Source: Sneathiella sedimenti (GTDB taxonomy: Bacteria > Pseudomonadota > Alphaproteobacteria > Sneathiellales > Sneathiellaceae). From it: a DNA stretch of 64,000 nt. Every line of letters starts with the position of its first letter. Position 1 is the first letter of the stretch. The position numbers and the translations under genes are program-made. The stretch lies in assembly GCF_017313765.1 (NCBI RefSeq), contig NZ_JAFLNC010000001.1:682001-746000 (forward strand), given 5' to 3'. A model generated the notes under the pieces. That model was not told the origin of the DNA and searched no databases. It worked only from the letters and a program-made list of their open reading frames with translations. Positions 35,711 to 43,956 of this stretch are shown one piece after another.

Positions 35711-36907
35711 TTATTCGCAGCCCGGCTTGCTGCGTGATATTTTATAAAGATGGGTCGCGTATGGCCCGAAATTATCCCGAAAGCTACTCTCAACGAGAGG
35801 AAGGACGCGAGCCTCGTCAAGCACTTCAACATGGCCTGTGTCGACACCATCCTGGATGCCGAATTGGACTTCAGTGGAAAATTTACTCAGTGAGCCCGTG
35901 AAAATATACAGATGGCAGTCATCCTGTTTTACCAGCGCCGACACCGCATTGTCAGACTCGGCATTGGGCTCAATGGAGACGACTCCCGGCAAGCTCTCGC
36001 TTTTCAGGACGCCGGCCAGATTTTGCAGGCGCTGATTTATGGCTTTAACGGCGGCACGGAGGGGGTCATTCTCCAAAAGAGACGCTTCCACAAACCCCGG
36101 CGTAAACTGGTGTACGAAATAGATAATACCCTCTGCGCCATGGATGATGCTGAGCCAAACCAGATTCCGCACCTGGTCCCCCGTTGGCAGGATGTGGGCG
36201 CTAGATACCCGGCTTGCTTCGATCACGCTCCATACCGGCTTGGCTCCATCTGTCCAGCCAATCAGCCGGTCGACACCACGGGCGACATAATCCAGCCGGC
36301 CGCGAATACCGCCGTCAGGATGCGTGATCGGATAAATATCAAAGGAAAGAATATCCGCTGCCTTGACGTAGTCTTCATAATCCTCCGGATGGTTGGTACG
36401 CGTCCCACGTCCGTGCCATTGATCCCAGGCGACACCCTGTCCGAGGTTGAGAAGGATTGGCCTATTTGGATCGCGCTCTTTCATGGTTCGATACAGGTGG
36501 ATCAGATCATCGGGTAAAACTGGAGGACCCAGCCCGCCTCCGGCGCGCGTCTGTGCGTTGTCAGGCTCGTCCGGCATCATCCATCCGGCGATAATGTCGT
36601 TATACCTTTTCCCCAGCGCGAGATCGTTCTGAGGTGCGAAAACGGGCATCTTTGCCGCTTGTAGCTGCTTGAGTTGCCGTTCTGTCGGGCCATCCCATAG
36701 GCCTGCATAAAAATTTATTCCGATGGCTTTGAAACGGACCGCATTTTCTGGATCCTGCAGCCAAACCCCTACAGGGAAGATGTCTGGCTGATCGAGAAAC
36801 CCGGCGGGGAGAGACGCATCGTCCTGTGCCGATGCCGGTGCTTGTAACGTGAATGCAATGAAGGAGAGCAGGCTCAATGCCACAATAAGACAAAGCCGCA
36901 CCCTCAT
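35711..36907 (-). CDS. Secreted TIM-barrel glycoside-hydrolase-like protein
   Basis: A 398-residue protein with a Sec signal peptide (residues 1-28, cut after PASAQ or near it). The mature part reads like a (beta/alpha)8 glycoside hydrolase: VGVWLQDPENAVRFKAIGINFYAGLW, GWMMPDEPDN with Glu114, LSFDIYPITHPD, VWSVIEASR with Glu230, and RNLVWLSIIHGAEGIIYFVHQF. The two glutamates lie where the acid/base and nucleophile of clan-A hydrolases would be. I cannot place it in a named family, and the polymer attacked is unknown. Its ATG overlaps the phosphatase stop (ATGA, 36904-36907), so they are co-translated. Confidence 0.72.
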   Translation of the reverse strand: MRVRLCLIVALSLLSFIAFTLQAPASAQDDASLPAGFLDQPDIFPVGVWLQDPENAVRFKAIGINFYAGLWDGPTERQLKQLQAAKMPVFAPQNDLALGKRYNDIIAGWMMPDEPDNAQTRAGGGLGPPVLPDDLIHLYRTMKERDPNRPILLNLGQGVAWDQWHGRGTRTNHPEDYEDYVKAADILSFDIYPITHPDGGIRGRLDYVARGVDRLIGWTDGAKPVWSVIEASRVSSAHILPTGDQVRNLVWLSIIHGAEGIIYFVHQFTPGFVEASLLENDPLRAAVKAINQRLQNLAGVLKSESLPGVVSIEPNAESDNAVSALVKQDDCHLYIFTGSLSKFSTEVQFGIQDGVDTGHVEVLDEARVLPLVESSFRDNFGPYATHLYKISRSKPGCE

Positions 36908-37701
36908 AGGATTTCCTTGGAATCCCCTTCCAGAACAAGGCAGGTGAGAACGTTCGAGTAGAAAGCCCCCGTGTCGATACCAATACGGTTTTCCTTGAAT
37001 TCAGGTTCCGGAATGATGCTATGCCCATGAACGATGACCTTTTCGAACAGGCCGGTGTGCTCCAGAAAATCGTCGCGTATCCACAGGAGGTCGTGCTCCT
37101 TCTGGTCATCTATCGGCCGTCCGGGTTCGATTCCCGCATGAACAAACAAGTAATCGCCCATTACATGGCTCGCCTCGAGAGAGCTGATAAACTGCAAATG
37201 GGAATCGGGCAGGTTTTTTTTGAGTTTCTGTCCGGCTTTCCTGATTTTTTCTTCCGTTAGTTCCGCGAGCACCAGATCAATGCCGTAACTTCTAAGAGTC
37301 GCATCGCCCCCGTAATGAAGCCAGCGCTTGCCTTTCATGGGGTCCTGGAGAAAGGACATCATCGCCGACTCATGGTTTCCCTTCAACGTGATGACATTCT
37401 TTTCCGATCGCTTCAGGTCCAGCAGCAGGTCGATGACATCCGAACTGCCGGGGCCTCGGTCCACATAATCGCCCAGAAAAATAAGATGCGTTTCCGCGTC
37501 CTCGCGCTGCGTCCGGTCTTTGGCTATCCGCGCCAACAAGGAGGCCAACAGATCCTGACGGCCATGAACATCGCCAATTACATAGGCCCGCTGCCCATTC
37601 GGCATTCCCGCGGCTGAAACAGAGACCTGCACGGGTAGGGCGGGCTCTGTCTCCTCCGTCGACCGTCTTGAAATAAATCTGTTAAGCCGGGTTAATGGCA
37701 T
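36904..37701 (-). CDS. PPP-family serine/threonine protein phosphatase (metallophosphoesterase)
   Basis: A 265-residue cytoplasmic phosphoesterase with the three PPP metal motifs: GDVHGR at 43-48, GDYVDRG at 77-83 and GNHE at 108-111, followed by the HYGGDATLRSYGID and FVHAG segments. It resembles bacterial ApaH/PrpE-like protein phosphatases. A polar N-terminal stretch of ~35 residues precedes the domain. The pairing with a secreted hydrolase through overlapping codons is unusual; it might regulate a capsule or exopolysaccharide kinase, but that is speculation. Confidence 0.9.
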   Translation of the reverse strand: MPLTRLNRFISRRSTEETEPALPVQVSVSAAGMPNGQRAYVIGDVHGRQDLLASLLARIAKDRTQREDAETHLIFLGDYVDRGPGSSDVIDLLLDLKRSEKNVITLKGNHESAMMSFLQDPMKGKRWLHYGGDATLRSYGIDLVLAELTEEKIRKAGQKLKKNLPDSHLQFISSLEASHVMGDYLFVHAGIEPGRPIDDQKEHDLLWIRDDFLEHTGLFEKVIVHGHSIIPEPEFKENRIGIDTGAFYSNVLTCLVLEGDSKEIL

Positions 37702-37813
37702 TCAATTCTTCTTTCAGTTTTCCAGCAGTGAGAATTGTCTTTATCCATTCGTGTCCAAACCGCTAGGCTAGCGCTATCTTATATAGAATTCCACTTACAT
37801 GATTGTGAACAAC

Positions 37814-37846
37814 AAAAAAAAGTGGTGGCCTCACGACCACCACTTT
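37814..37846 (-). terminator. Rho-independent terminator of the sorting-signal protein gene
   Basis: On the minus strand AAAGTGGTGG, eight bases, CCACCACTTT forms a perfect 10-pair stem followed by a run of eight T in total. It lies about 100 bases after the stop of the 37943-38296 gene. The matching A-run on the other side is too short to act strongly on the plus strand. Confidence 0.85.
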
Positions 37847-37942
37847 ATATAGGTACTGAAATGGTACTTTTGAAGCATCACCCGACAAAGGCTTGCTTCC
37901 TATTGAAAATTTACTTCTTTAAAATTCCGTCTGTATCGAAAT

Positions 37943-38296
37943 TCATTGCTCCCAGTCCGGGTTTTCCGCTTTACGGCGTCGACCGAGCCACAAAATTGCG
38001 CCCAGTGCACCGCCGAACAGCAATAGCGCCGGTGACAGTGGAATCGAGTTCATAAGTCCGCCACCGTTCTTACTCTCGACGAGATTGCTGGTTGGTTTGT
38101 CGTTGAGAAGAGCAAAGGCCGACGCCTGATGCGTTGACGCGATGTTCTTATCGACTGGCTGTTTGACACTGGTGACGCCCGCGACGGCTTTTTCAGCCAC
38201 AGTTCCATCAAGTGCTAGCGGCGCTCCAACGGCCACAGGCATATAAGCAAACAACATGGTCAGCATGACAATTGCTACTTTACGAAATACCACCAT
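37943..38296 (-). CDS. Small secreted protein with exosortase-type (PEP-CTERM/VPLPA-like) C-terminal sorting signal
   Basis: A 117-residue protein. It has a Sec signal peptide (1-25, ending AVGA), a short polar middle, and a C-terminal tripartite signal: SIPLSP (84-89), a hydrophobic helix ALLLFGGALGAILWL (90-104) and a basic GRRRK cluster (105-109). This is the layout of exosortase substrates; the IPLSP motif is closest to the VPLPA variant. An eight-residue acidic tail (AENPDWEQ) follows the basic cluster, longer than usual. It is the only such substrate seen in the window. It has its own terminator and a leader with two dyads. The alternative is an ordinary single-span membrane protein, but the neighbouring exosortase-associated genes favour sorting. 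Confidence 0.7.
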   Translation of the reverse strand: MVVFRKVAIVMLTMLFAYMPVAVGAPLALDGTVAEKAVAGVTSVKQPVDKNIASTHQASAFALLNDKPTSNLVESKNGGGLMNSIPLSPALLLFGGALGAILWLGRRRKAENPDWEQ

Positions 38297-39132
38297 TTCA
38301 CTCCCAGTTTCTAGGCCGGTTCATGGTCGTCCGGCGGATAGGATTAATTCCAATTAGGTATATGAATATGATGGCGTGCTAGATCACGCATCCCTCATAT
38401 GGGGGATGGGAATAAAAAAAATGCAACCAACGAGTTAACGCCTAAATTCCCGAATTCATAAAAACCAAAAAATATTTCTGGTTTTTGCCGCGAAATGAGG
38501 CGCAGACGTCATATAGTCTGGCCCAGTCTAGCTCAATAGTTTTAGCCATATTTCAGCGCCAGAAACGTAAAAAAATTTATGTTTGAAGCCCTACTATATA
38601 TTCAGCAAAAAAATTCAAGAAATAGAACAATAATCCCCGAAATCAAAAATTTTATTTGATTCAACTTACTTGTAAAAGTATTCCTGTAACAGTGAAAAAG
38701 TTCATATTTTAACAAAAAATTTACCTACAATTACAATTCTTTAAATAAAAAACTAATTTTTTAAGAAGAAATCATTATATTAACAAAAGGTTTATAAAAC
38801 AAGGAGCCCTAAAAAGCCCCCTGAAGTGCCATATTCTAGCCTTATTCATAGAGATACTGGCAAAATCTTAAATCTATCTGATGTTTTCAACTTCGTATAA
38901 GTGACAGTAATTTCGGGAAGAAGAAAAAACAGAAACATTTATGAAGTTTTTATTAATATTGAGTAGAACGCTCAAGTAAAGGTTATAAAATTAATTTCAT
39001 GTTAATAAATATACTGTTTATTAGAAGCACCGCAAATGAAGCTGATCTATTAACGATTTATAGTAAAAGTGCTGCTGATTTTCAGATTTAATTAATTCCG
39101 GACTATTCTGGTAAAGAGCGAGCAAAAACAAA
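38297..39132. other. AT-rich gene-free island between the sorting-signal gene and the beta-helix gene
   Basis: Over 800 bases, strongly AT-rich (for example around 38630-38800), in contrast to neighbouring coding DNA. No frame of useful length and no tRNA or known RNA pattern was found. It must hold divergent promoters for the genes at 38296 and 39133. Visible structures are the dyads at 38374-38408 and an inverted repeat AAAAACCA...TGGTTTTT (38460-38486). The AT-rich character would suit silencing by an H-NS/MucR/Ros-type protein; this is inference. Confidence 0.65.
38374..38408. promoter_or_regulatory. Two adjacent dyads upstream of the sorting-signal gene
   Basis: GCGTG-6-CACGC (38374-38389) abuts CATCCCTCATATGGGGGATG (38389-38408), a 20-base near-palindrome with one mismatched pair. 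They lie about 80-110 bases upstream of the 38296 start codon, where a regulator would bind. The CCxxCATATGxxGG core is of the kind bound by LuxR/NarL-type proteins; no regulator is assigned. Confidence 0.5.
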
Positions 39133-41853
39133 ATGGCAAATACGACAATTACAGTCTCAAGTAGTGCAGAGCTCAGTGCCGCACTTAATAACGCCACCGG
39201 CGGTGAAACTATTGTATTGAATAGTGGCTATTATGGCGATTTGAATATTTATAACGCGAATTTCAATTCGGAAGTAACTATCGTTTCCGCCAACCCTGAT
39301 AATATGGCGGTTTTCGAGACAGTTACGCTAAACAATTCTTCAAACATTACGTTTGATACCATCGAGGTTGATTTCAACCCCACAGTAAATACCTACTCGC
39401 ATGAAAGCTCCGTGCTGATATCGAATTCGTCAGACATCACGGTTCGCAATTCACATATCGAAGGCGACGTCGCCACCCAGAACGGTGTCGGCAGCGTTGC
39501 AGGGTATCCGGTTGCACGCGGTATAACGGCAGAATATTCCCAGAATATCACCTTTGAAAATAACGATATTTCATACTTCCAGAAGGGTATTATCCTTATC
39601 GAAGCCGTGAACATCGATATTCTCAATAACTCGATCGAGAACCTTCGCCTGTCGCATATCGCCGGTGCCGATGTTCATGACGTTAATATCGACGGCAACT
39701 ATCTTGGTGCCGTAACGCCATACAACTATGGCGGTGCGGGAGACCATGGCGACTACATCCATTTCTGGATCAACACCGGACAGTCGCAGAACAGCAGCGA
39801 TATCGTCATCACCGACAACTTCTTTGCTGAAGCCGAAGGTGACCGGATGATGGGCATCTATCTTGAAGACCACTGGGGTGAGAGCGCTTCTTTCGAAGAT
39901 GTCGTGATTGACAACAATGTTTTCCACCTTGCCGACCACCAGACCATTCTGGTCGAAGGGGCGCAAGGCATTGACATTACAAACAACACATTGCTGCAAA
40001 GCAGTGGCGCACCGAATGACGCACCAGGTGTTGTCCTGTCACTGGGTGTTAAAGACGCGGTTATCAACAACAATATTTTCTCCGCCCCGATCGCAGAACT
40101 TACCAACGATATTCAGATTGTCTCGGAGTCGAACAATATCATTGTTCAGAACACGAACCCAAACGGCGCCAACTATGTTGGCAATCTTTTTGAAAATGCG
40201 CTGGCCTATAACCCAAGCCTCCTCGATCTGCTCCAGTCAGGGAACCTGAACACAGGCGCAAACCTCACCGAAGCTGGCACCGGGTCGTCTAACGGCAACA
40301 ACAACCCGCCGGAAGAACCCACGAACGAAACGCCTGAGGAACCCACGAACGAAACACCGGAAGAACCTACTAACGAGACTCCGGAAGAGCCCACGAACGA
40401 AACCCCTGAAGAGCCTAGCAACCCCAACCAGCCGACCGACGATAACACAGAACCGACAACACCTGTTGAAACGACTGTTCTTATCAAGGCGGCGATGAAC
40501 GGTTCCGCGGCGAACTCGGCCGATGCGAACAGCGATGACGACACTGTTTCGAACAGTGTTTCCTTCGAACAGGTCGGCAACCGGGCTGCGGCGAAGCTAA
40601 ACGATGGGGTCATTATCTATGACGCTGACGATAAATTTATCAACAACGATGCCTACACCCTGACGTTCGACTTCAAAAAAGAAGCCGGCGCAGAGGATGC
40701 ATCCGGATATGCGATCTATTACTCCTCCAGCTTCGTTGTTAAAATCAACGCCGACTCGATCATGGCCGCGATAGTAACGTCGAAGGGTACAAACTGGGTT
40801 ACCATGGACGACGTCGATATCAACAACACCGACTGGCATCAGATGACATTGACCTTCTCCGGGCAAACCGGCGAAGCCGTCTTCTACGTCGATGGCGATG
40901 AAGTCGCGACGGTCTCCGGCCTTGAAGGGACAACCCAGACCGGAAGTGCCTGGCATGATTTTTACGTTGGTGGAGAGTTCGGGGATTCCTTCGATGGCCT
41001 CATCGACAACGTAATGTTTGCGCAGGGCGCCATCACGGCAGATCAGGCAGCAGAGTCATATGAAGCCATGGTCAGCGGCACCGAGTCGCCAAATGACGAT
41101 CCGGTCGACGAAACGCCGGAAGAGCCGACAGATCCGGTTGACGAGACCCCGGAAGAACCGGAAGTGCCCACCGACCCAGTCGACGAAACACCAGAAGAGC
41201 CGACAAACGGTGATGGCGGCAACAATGACGATCCATCACTGGATGAAGAACTTGAAATTGCCGCTCTTAATGTGGCCGCAGCCAATATTGGCGACGGCAT
41301 CATCAACCTCGGGATGGAAGATGACTATTTCGGGATGGATGATTTCACGGCGAGTATCACCTTCGCGCTCGATAGCCTGGATGACGGACGCCAGAGGCTG
41401 CTCTGGAACCATACCAACTACGGTGTTCAGATTGAGGACGATGACCTCGTTGTCTATTTTGCCGAAGAAGGTGGACAGTTGAAGGTTTATACCTTTGAAA
41501 ATGCCATTACCGACACGGACTGGCACGATGTTCAGCTCGTCCTTGATGACGATGCGGATACCTTCTCCATCTATCTGGATGGACAAGCCCTGAGGGTTGA
41601 CGACGCTGTAACCGGCGGTATTGCCGACGCCTCATGGTGGAATGTCACAGTTGGTGGAACCGAGTTCCAGAACACGGACGAGTTCCATGGCAAGATTGCC
41701 GATTATTCAATTATCGACGAAGCCCTTTATATCGATGGAAGCCAGTCAGTTTACGAACGGACAGCCTATATCGACTCGTTCGACGAACACAATAGCTCAA
41801 ACCTCGACGTCATTGGCGTCGCCTTGACGGAAGACTCGCTAGACTTCGCCTAA
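39133..41853 (+). CDS. Large beta-helix protein with two LamG-like domains, likely type I secreted
   Basis: A 906-residue protein. Residues 1-385 form a right-handed parallel beta-helix with Asn/Asp ladders (NNATGGETIVLNSGYYGDL; ITFENNDI; VNIDILNNSIENL; DITNNTLL), as in pectate lyases and alginate epimerases. An EEPTNETP repeat linker (394-440) leads to a first LamG/concanavalin-like domain (about 446-645), a second ETPEEP linker (655-692) and a second LamG domain (about 700-880). There is no N-terminal signal peptide: it starts MANTTITVSSSAELSAAL. The C-terminus NLDVIGVALTEDSLDFA is acidic/hydrophobic, as in type I secretion substrates, and an ABC/HlyD exporter is encoded 3.5 kb away. No RTX repeats are present. 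It probably binds or cuts polysaccharide in the matrix. Confidence 0.82.
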   Translation: MANTTITVSSSAELSAALNNATGGETIVLNSGYYGDLNIYNANFNSEVTIVSANPDNMAVFETVTLNNSSNITFDTIEVDFNPTVNTYSHESSVLISNSSDITVRNSHIEGDVATQNGVGSVAGYPVARGITAEYSQNITFENNDISYFQKGIILIEAVNIDILNNSIENLRLSHIAGADVHDVNIDGNYLGAVTPYNYGGAGDHGDYIHFWINTGQSQNSSDIVITDNFFAEAEGDRMMGIYLEDHWGESASFEDVVIDNNVFHLADHQTILVEGAQGIDITNNTLLQSSGAPNDAPGVVLSLGVKDAVINNNIFSAPIAELTNDIQIVSESNNIIVQNTNPNGANYVGNLFENALAYNPSLLDLLQSGNLNTGANLTEAGTGSSNGNNNPPEEPTNETPEEPTNETPEEPTNETPEEPTNETPEEPSNPNQPTDDNTEPTTPVETTVLIKAAMNGSAANSADANSDDDTVSNSVSFEQVGNRAAAKLNDGVIIYDADDKFINNDAYTLTFDFKKEAGAEDASGYAIYYSSSFVVKINADSIMAAIVTSKGTNWVTMDDVDINNTDWHQMTLTFSGQTGEAVFYVDGDEVATVSGLEGTTQTGSAWHDFYVGGEFGDSFDGLIDNVMFAQGAITADQAAESYEAMVSGTESPNDDPVDETPEEPTDPVDETPEEPEVPTDPVDETPEEPTNGDGGNNDDPSLDEELEIAALNVAAANIGDGIINLGMEDDYFGMDDFTASITFALDSLDDGRQRLLWNHTNYGVQIEDDDLVVYFAEEGGQLKVYTFENAITDTDWHDVQLVLDDDADTFSIYLDGQALRVDDAVTGGIADASWWNVTVGGTEFQNTDEFHGKIADYSIIDEALYIDGSQSVYERTAYIDSFDEHNSSNLDVIGVALTEDSLDFA
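40312..40407 (+). repeat. Tandem 24-base repeats coding for EEPTNETP
   Basis: Four direct 24-base units encode EEPTNETP in the linker between the beta-helix and the first LamG domain, and a degenerate fifth (EEPSNPNQ) follows. Units differ at third codon positions, so the protein sequence is kept under selection while the DNA drifts. Copy number is likely to vary between strains. Confidence 0.9.
41095..41208 (+). repeat. Second Pro/Glu/Thr-rich repeat linker (DPVDETPEEP units)
   Basis: Three copies of a DPVDETPEEP-type unit, separated by TD-V or EVPT spacers, join the two LamG-like domains. The composition resembles the first linker and indicates flexible spacers between folded domains. Confidence 0.85.
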
Positions 41854-41884
41854 GTCGCAGCAACAGGCCAAGAGACTGTAAAAG

Positions 41885-41935
41885 GCGGTCCGGTGAACAC
41901 CAGGTTTTGGTTTGTTCACCGGGCCGTTTTTCTTT
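41885..41935 (+). terminator. Rho-independent terminator of the beta-helix/LamG gene
   Basis: CGGTCCGGTGAAC and GTTCACCGGGCCG form a strong stem around a 15-base loop (one mismatch-type pair), followed by TTTTTCTTT, about 30 bases after the stop codon. The next genes are convergent, and the stem could also slow transcription from the other side. Confidence 0.88.
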
Positions 41936-41944
41936 GGATTATTG

Positions 41945-42922
41945 TTATTTGATGATACTGCCCCGCCAGTCATCGCTATTTTGCTCTTGCTTCCGGTAAG
42001 AAATACCGAGCGCAATAAGGATCAACAGGGCTAGCGTTTTCAGACTGGGGCAATCCCGGAATTCCTTCGCAAGTACCTTTATCGCCTGCATGCGTCTTCC
42101 GGACTTCGCGAGAATTTTACCGCAATATCGTACCGACGCGTGCTGGTTATTCCTCAACAGCTTTCGTGCCCGCGGAGAGGACGATTTCGCGGATGATGTT
42201 TCCAGCACCGCTTTCAGGCTGTCCACACGGCTTTCCCATAGTGCAAGTTGATCCTGGGACATACTGTTCGGCCTGAGCCTCCAGATCCCGCACGGATTTT
42301 CAATAGTAACAAGGTTGAACTGAAGGAACAGCTCAAGCAGGTAATTGAAATCTACAGTCAGTTTGATGGTTGGATCGAAGACAAGGCCATCTTTCAGGAT
42401 TTTTTCAATCGCCTGGCGCCGGACTATCCCAAAATTAATCAGTGGTGACGTCGCATCATACAAATATGCGGGTAAAATTTCTTCTGGCCTGTAGAAACGG
42501 ACATCCGGTGAAATGGGAATACTCCGATCCTTAATATCAGAGAACTGATGATCGTAGGCACTATGAAATGCGCCAAAGCAGAGCGAAACATCCGGCCTTT
42601 CGCTCAGGAGACGGGCTCCAATCTCGATGAACTGCGGAAAGTAAACATCATCCGCATCAAGAAAAGCTACCAGGCTACCTGTTGATGCCAGGAAGCCGGT
42701 ATTACGCGCGCCGCCAACGCCCTTGTTTCTTTCATGACGGATATATTTAACCCGTCCCATCCTGCCGCCAAGTGCGGCGACAACGTCATCGGGCCCGCAG
42801 TCATCAACAACAATGATTTCATCAGGGACGCGCGTCTGATTCAATACGGAATCAACCGTCTCGCAAATGGTCGCCGAGGAATTATACGCGGGGATAACGA
42901 CGGAAATTGTTTCTGTACTCAT
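41945..42922 (-). CDS. Glycosyltransferase family 2
   Basis: A 325-residue GT-A fold enzyme: ISVVIPAYNSSATICETVDSVLNQ, VVDDCGPDD, NKGVGGARNTGF, and the metal-binding FLDADDVYFPQF. The C-terminal ~100 residues are helical and Lys/Arg-rich. It closely resembles the next gene upstream and follows it after nine bases, so the pair arose by tandem duplication. It probably adds a sugar to the exopolysaccharide repeat unit; donor and linkage are unknown. Confidence 0.9.
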   Translation of the reverse strand: MSTETISVVIPAYNSSATICETVDSVLNQTRVPDEIIVVDDCGPDDVVAALGGRMGRVKYIRHERNKGVGGARNTGFLASTGSLVAFLDADDVYFPQFIEIGARLLSERPDVSLCFGAFHSAYDHQFSDIKDRSIPISPDVRFYRPEEILPAYLYDATSPLINFGIVRRQAIEKILKDGLVFDPTIKLTVDFNYLLELFLQFNLVTIENPCGIWRLRPNSMSQDQLALWESRVDSLKAVLETSSAKSSSPRARKLLRNNQHASVRYCGKILAKSGRRMQAIKVLAKEFRDCPSLKTLALLILIALGISYRKQEQNSDDWRGSIIK

Positions 42923-42931
42923 TGGTTAGCT

Positions 42932-43891
42932 CTAATATTCCGCGCCGCCATATTCAATCTTCTTTTTTTGCAGGCCAAAGAAAATTAGAAACATAAGGGC
43001 CAACGTTTTAATCTCCGGTGATCGCTTGAACTCATTGAACAGATGTTCCGAGGCCTGTTTCCGCGCACCATTATTCGCAAGAACCCTTGCATACAGCCGG
43101 GCGGCAGACGCTCTCATCTTCTTCAGAAAGGCAATATGAAAACCCGAAAGCTTGAGCTCATCCGAAATCTCAATCAATGAATCAACGGCATCTGCGCGGG
43201 ACGACCATATTTTGGCCTGATCTCGCGAAATACTGTTTGGTTGCAAAAAATAGACCCCCATCGGATTTTCGATGTGGAGAATATCAAACATTGCAACAAC
43301 ACGCGCAAACATCTGAAAATCCTCGTTACTGACAAGCTTTGTCGAAAACAGCTCGCCGTCCCGACATATAGCCTCAAGCGCAGATCTGCGAAAAATGCTG
43401 AAGGAAGGGATAAAGGCGCCGGTATTATTCAAATAAAAGGTGAGGCCTTCGGGCTTGGAAAACGCCGTAATCTCGGGCGGTATTTCCCTATGCCGTTCCA
43501 GAAATGGTGCGGCATTTCCATCGAAACATTTGTAAAAGCTCCCAAAGGCCGCCGCCGCATCCGGATTCTCCTCTAGGGCGCCAAGCATCACTTTCAGGAA
43601 CTCCGGGCACAGGATATCATCTGCGTCCAGAAAGAAGATATAGTCGCCGCTCACCTCAGAAAAGCCGGTATTGCGGGCATATTGAACGCCTTTGTTCGTT
43701 TCATGACGGATTACACGCACGTCTGGATAGCGATCCCCAAGGACCTCCGTTACAGGCTTGATACCATGATCATCGACAACGATAATTTCGTCCGGCGTCC
43801 GCTGCTGATTTAATAGGGAATCAAGCGTCATGCAGATCGTTGCCTCACTATTATACGCCGGTATTACAACAGAAATCCGGTTGTTCGACAT
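42932..43891 (-). CDS. Glycosyltransferase family 2 (tandem paralogue)
   Basis: A 319-residue GT2 enzyme: ISVVIPAYNSEATICMTLDSLLNQ, VVDDHGIKP, NKGVQYARNTGF and FLDADDILCPEF. The shared architecture with the downstream neighbour, including the LCFGAF/AAFGSF and PNS(M/I)S segments and a matching C-terminal helical part, marks them as duplicates that have diverged. It lies in the same minus-strand group as the family-4 glycosyltransferase gene upstream (65-base gap). Confidence 0.9.
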   Translation of the reverse strand: MSNNRISVVIPAYNSEATICMTLDSLLNQQRTPDEIIVVDDHGIKPVTEVLGDRYPDVRVIRHETNKGVQYARNTGFSEVSGDYIFFLDADDILCPEFLKVMLGALEENPDAAAAFGSFYKCFDGNAAPFLERHREIPPEITAFSKPEGLTFYLNNTGAFIPSFSIFRRSALEAICRDGELFSTKLVSNEDFQMFARVVAMFDILHIENPMGVYFLQPNSISRDQAKIWSSRADAVDSLIEISDELKLSGFHIAFLKKMRASAARLYARVLANNGARKQASEHLFNEFKRSPEIKTLALMFLIFFGLQKKKIEYGGAEY

Positions 43892-43956
43892 TTTCTAACT
43901 GCCCAATAATCTGGTTTAAGGAATTAATTGTTCCGTGATCTGCCGCGCGTCACCGC

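Noticed and set aside
35569-35850. Small minus-strand frame after the secreted hydrolase
   Set aside because: It half overlaps the hydrolase gene in another frame, has no clear ribosome-binding site and shows no protein-like pattern.
38297-38420. Search for a sigma-54 promoter in front of the exosortase-type substrate
   Set aside because: Such promoters are known for some PEP-CTERM genes, but no TGGCA-N5-TTGC match is present on the minus strand here.
39111-39128. Weak sigma-54-like spacing (GG-N10-GC) before the beta-helix/LamG gene
   Set aside because: The -12 element is GAGC instead of TTGC, and transcription would begin at or inside the start codon.
40312-40407. Tandem 24-base repeats considered as a CRISPR-like array
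   Set aside because: They have no spacers and encode a regular EEPTNETP linker in frame.
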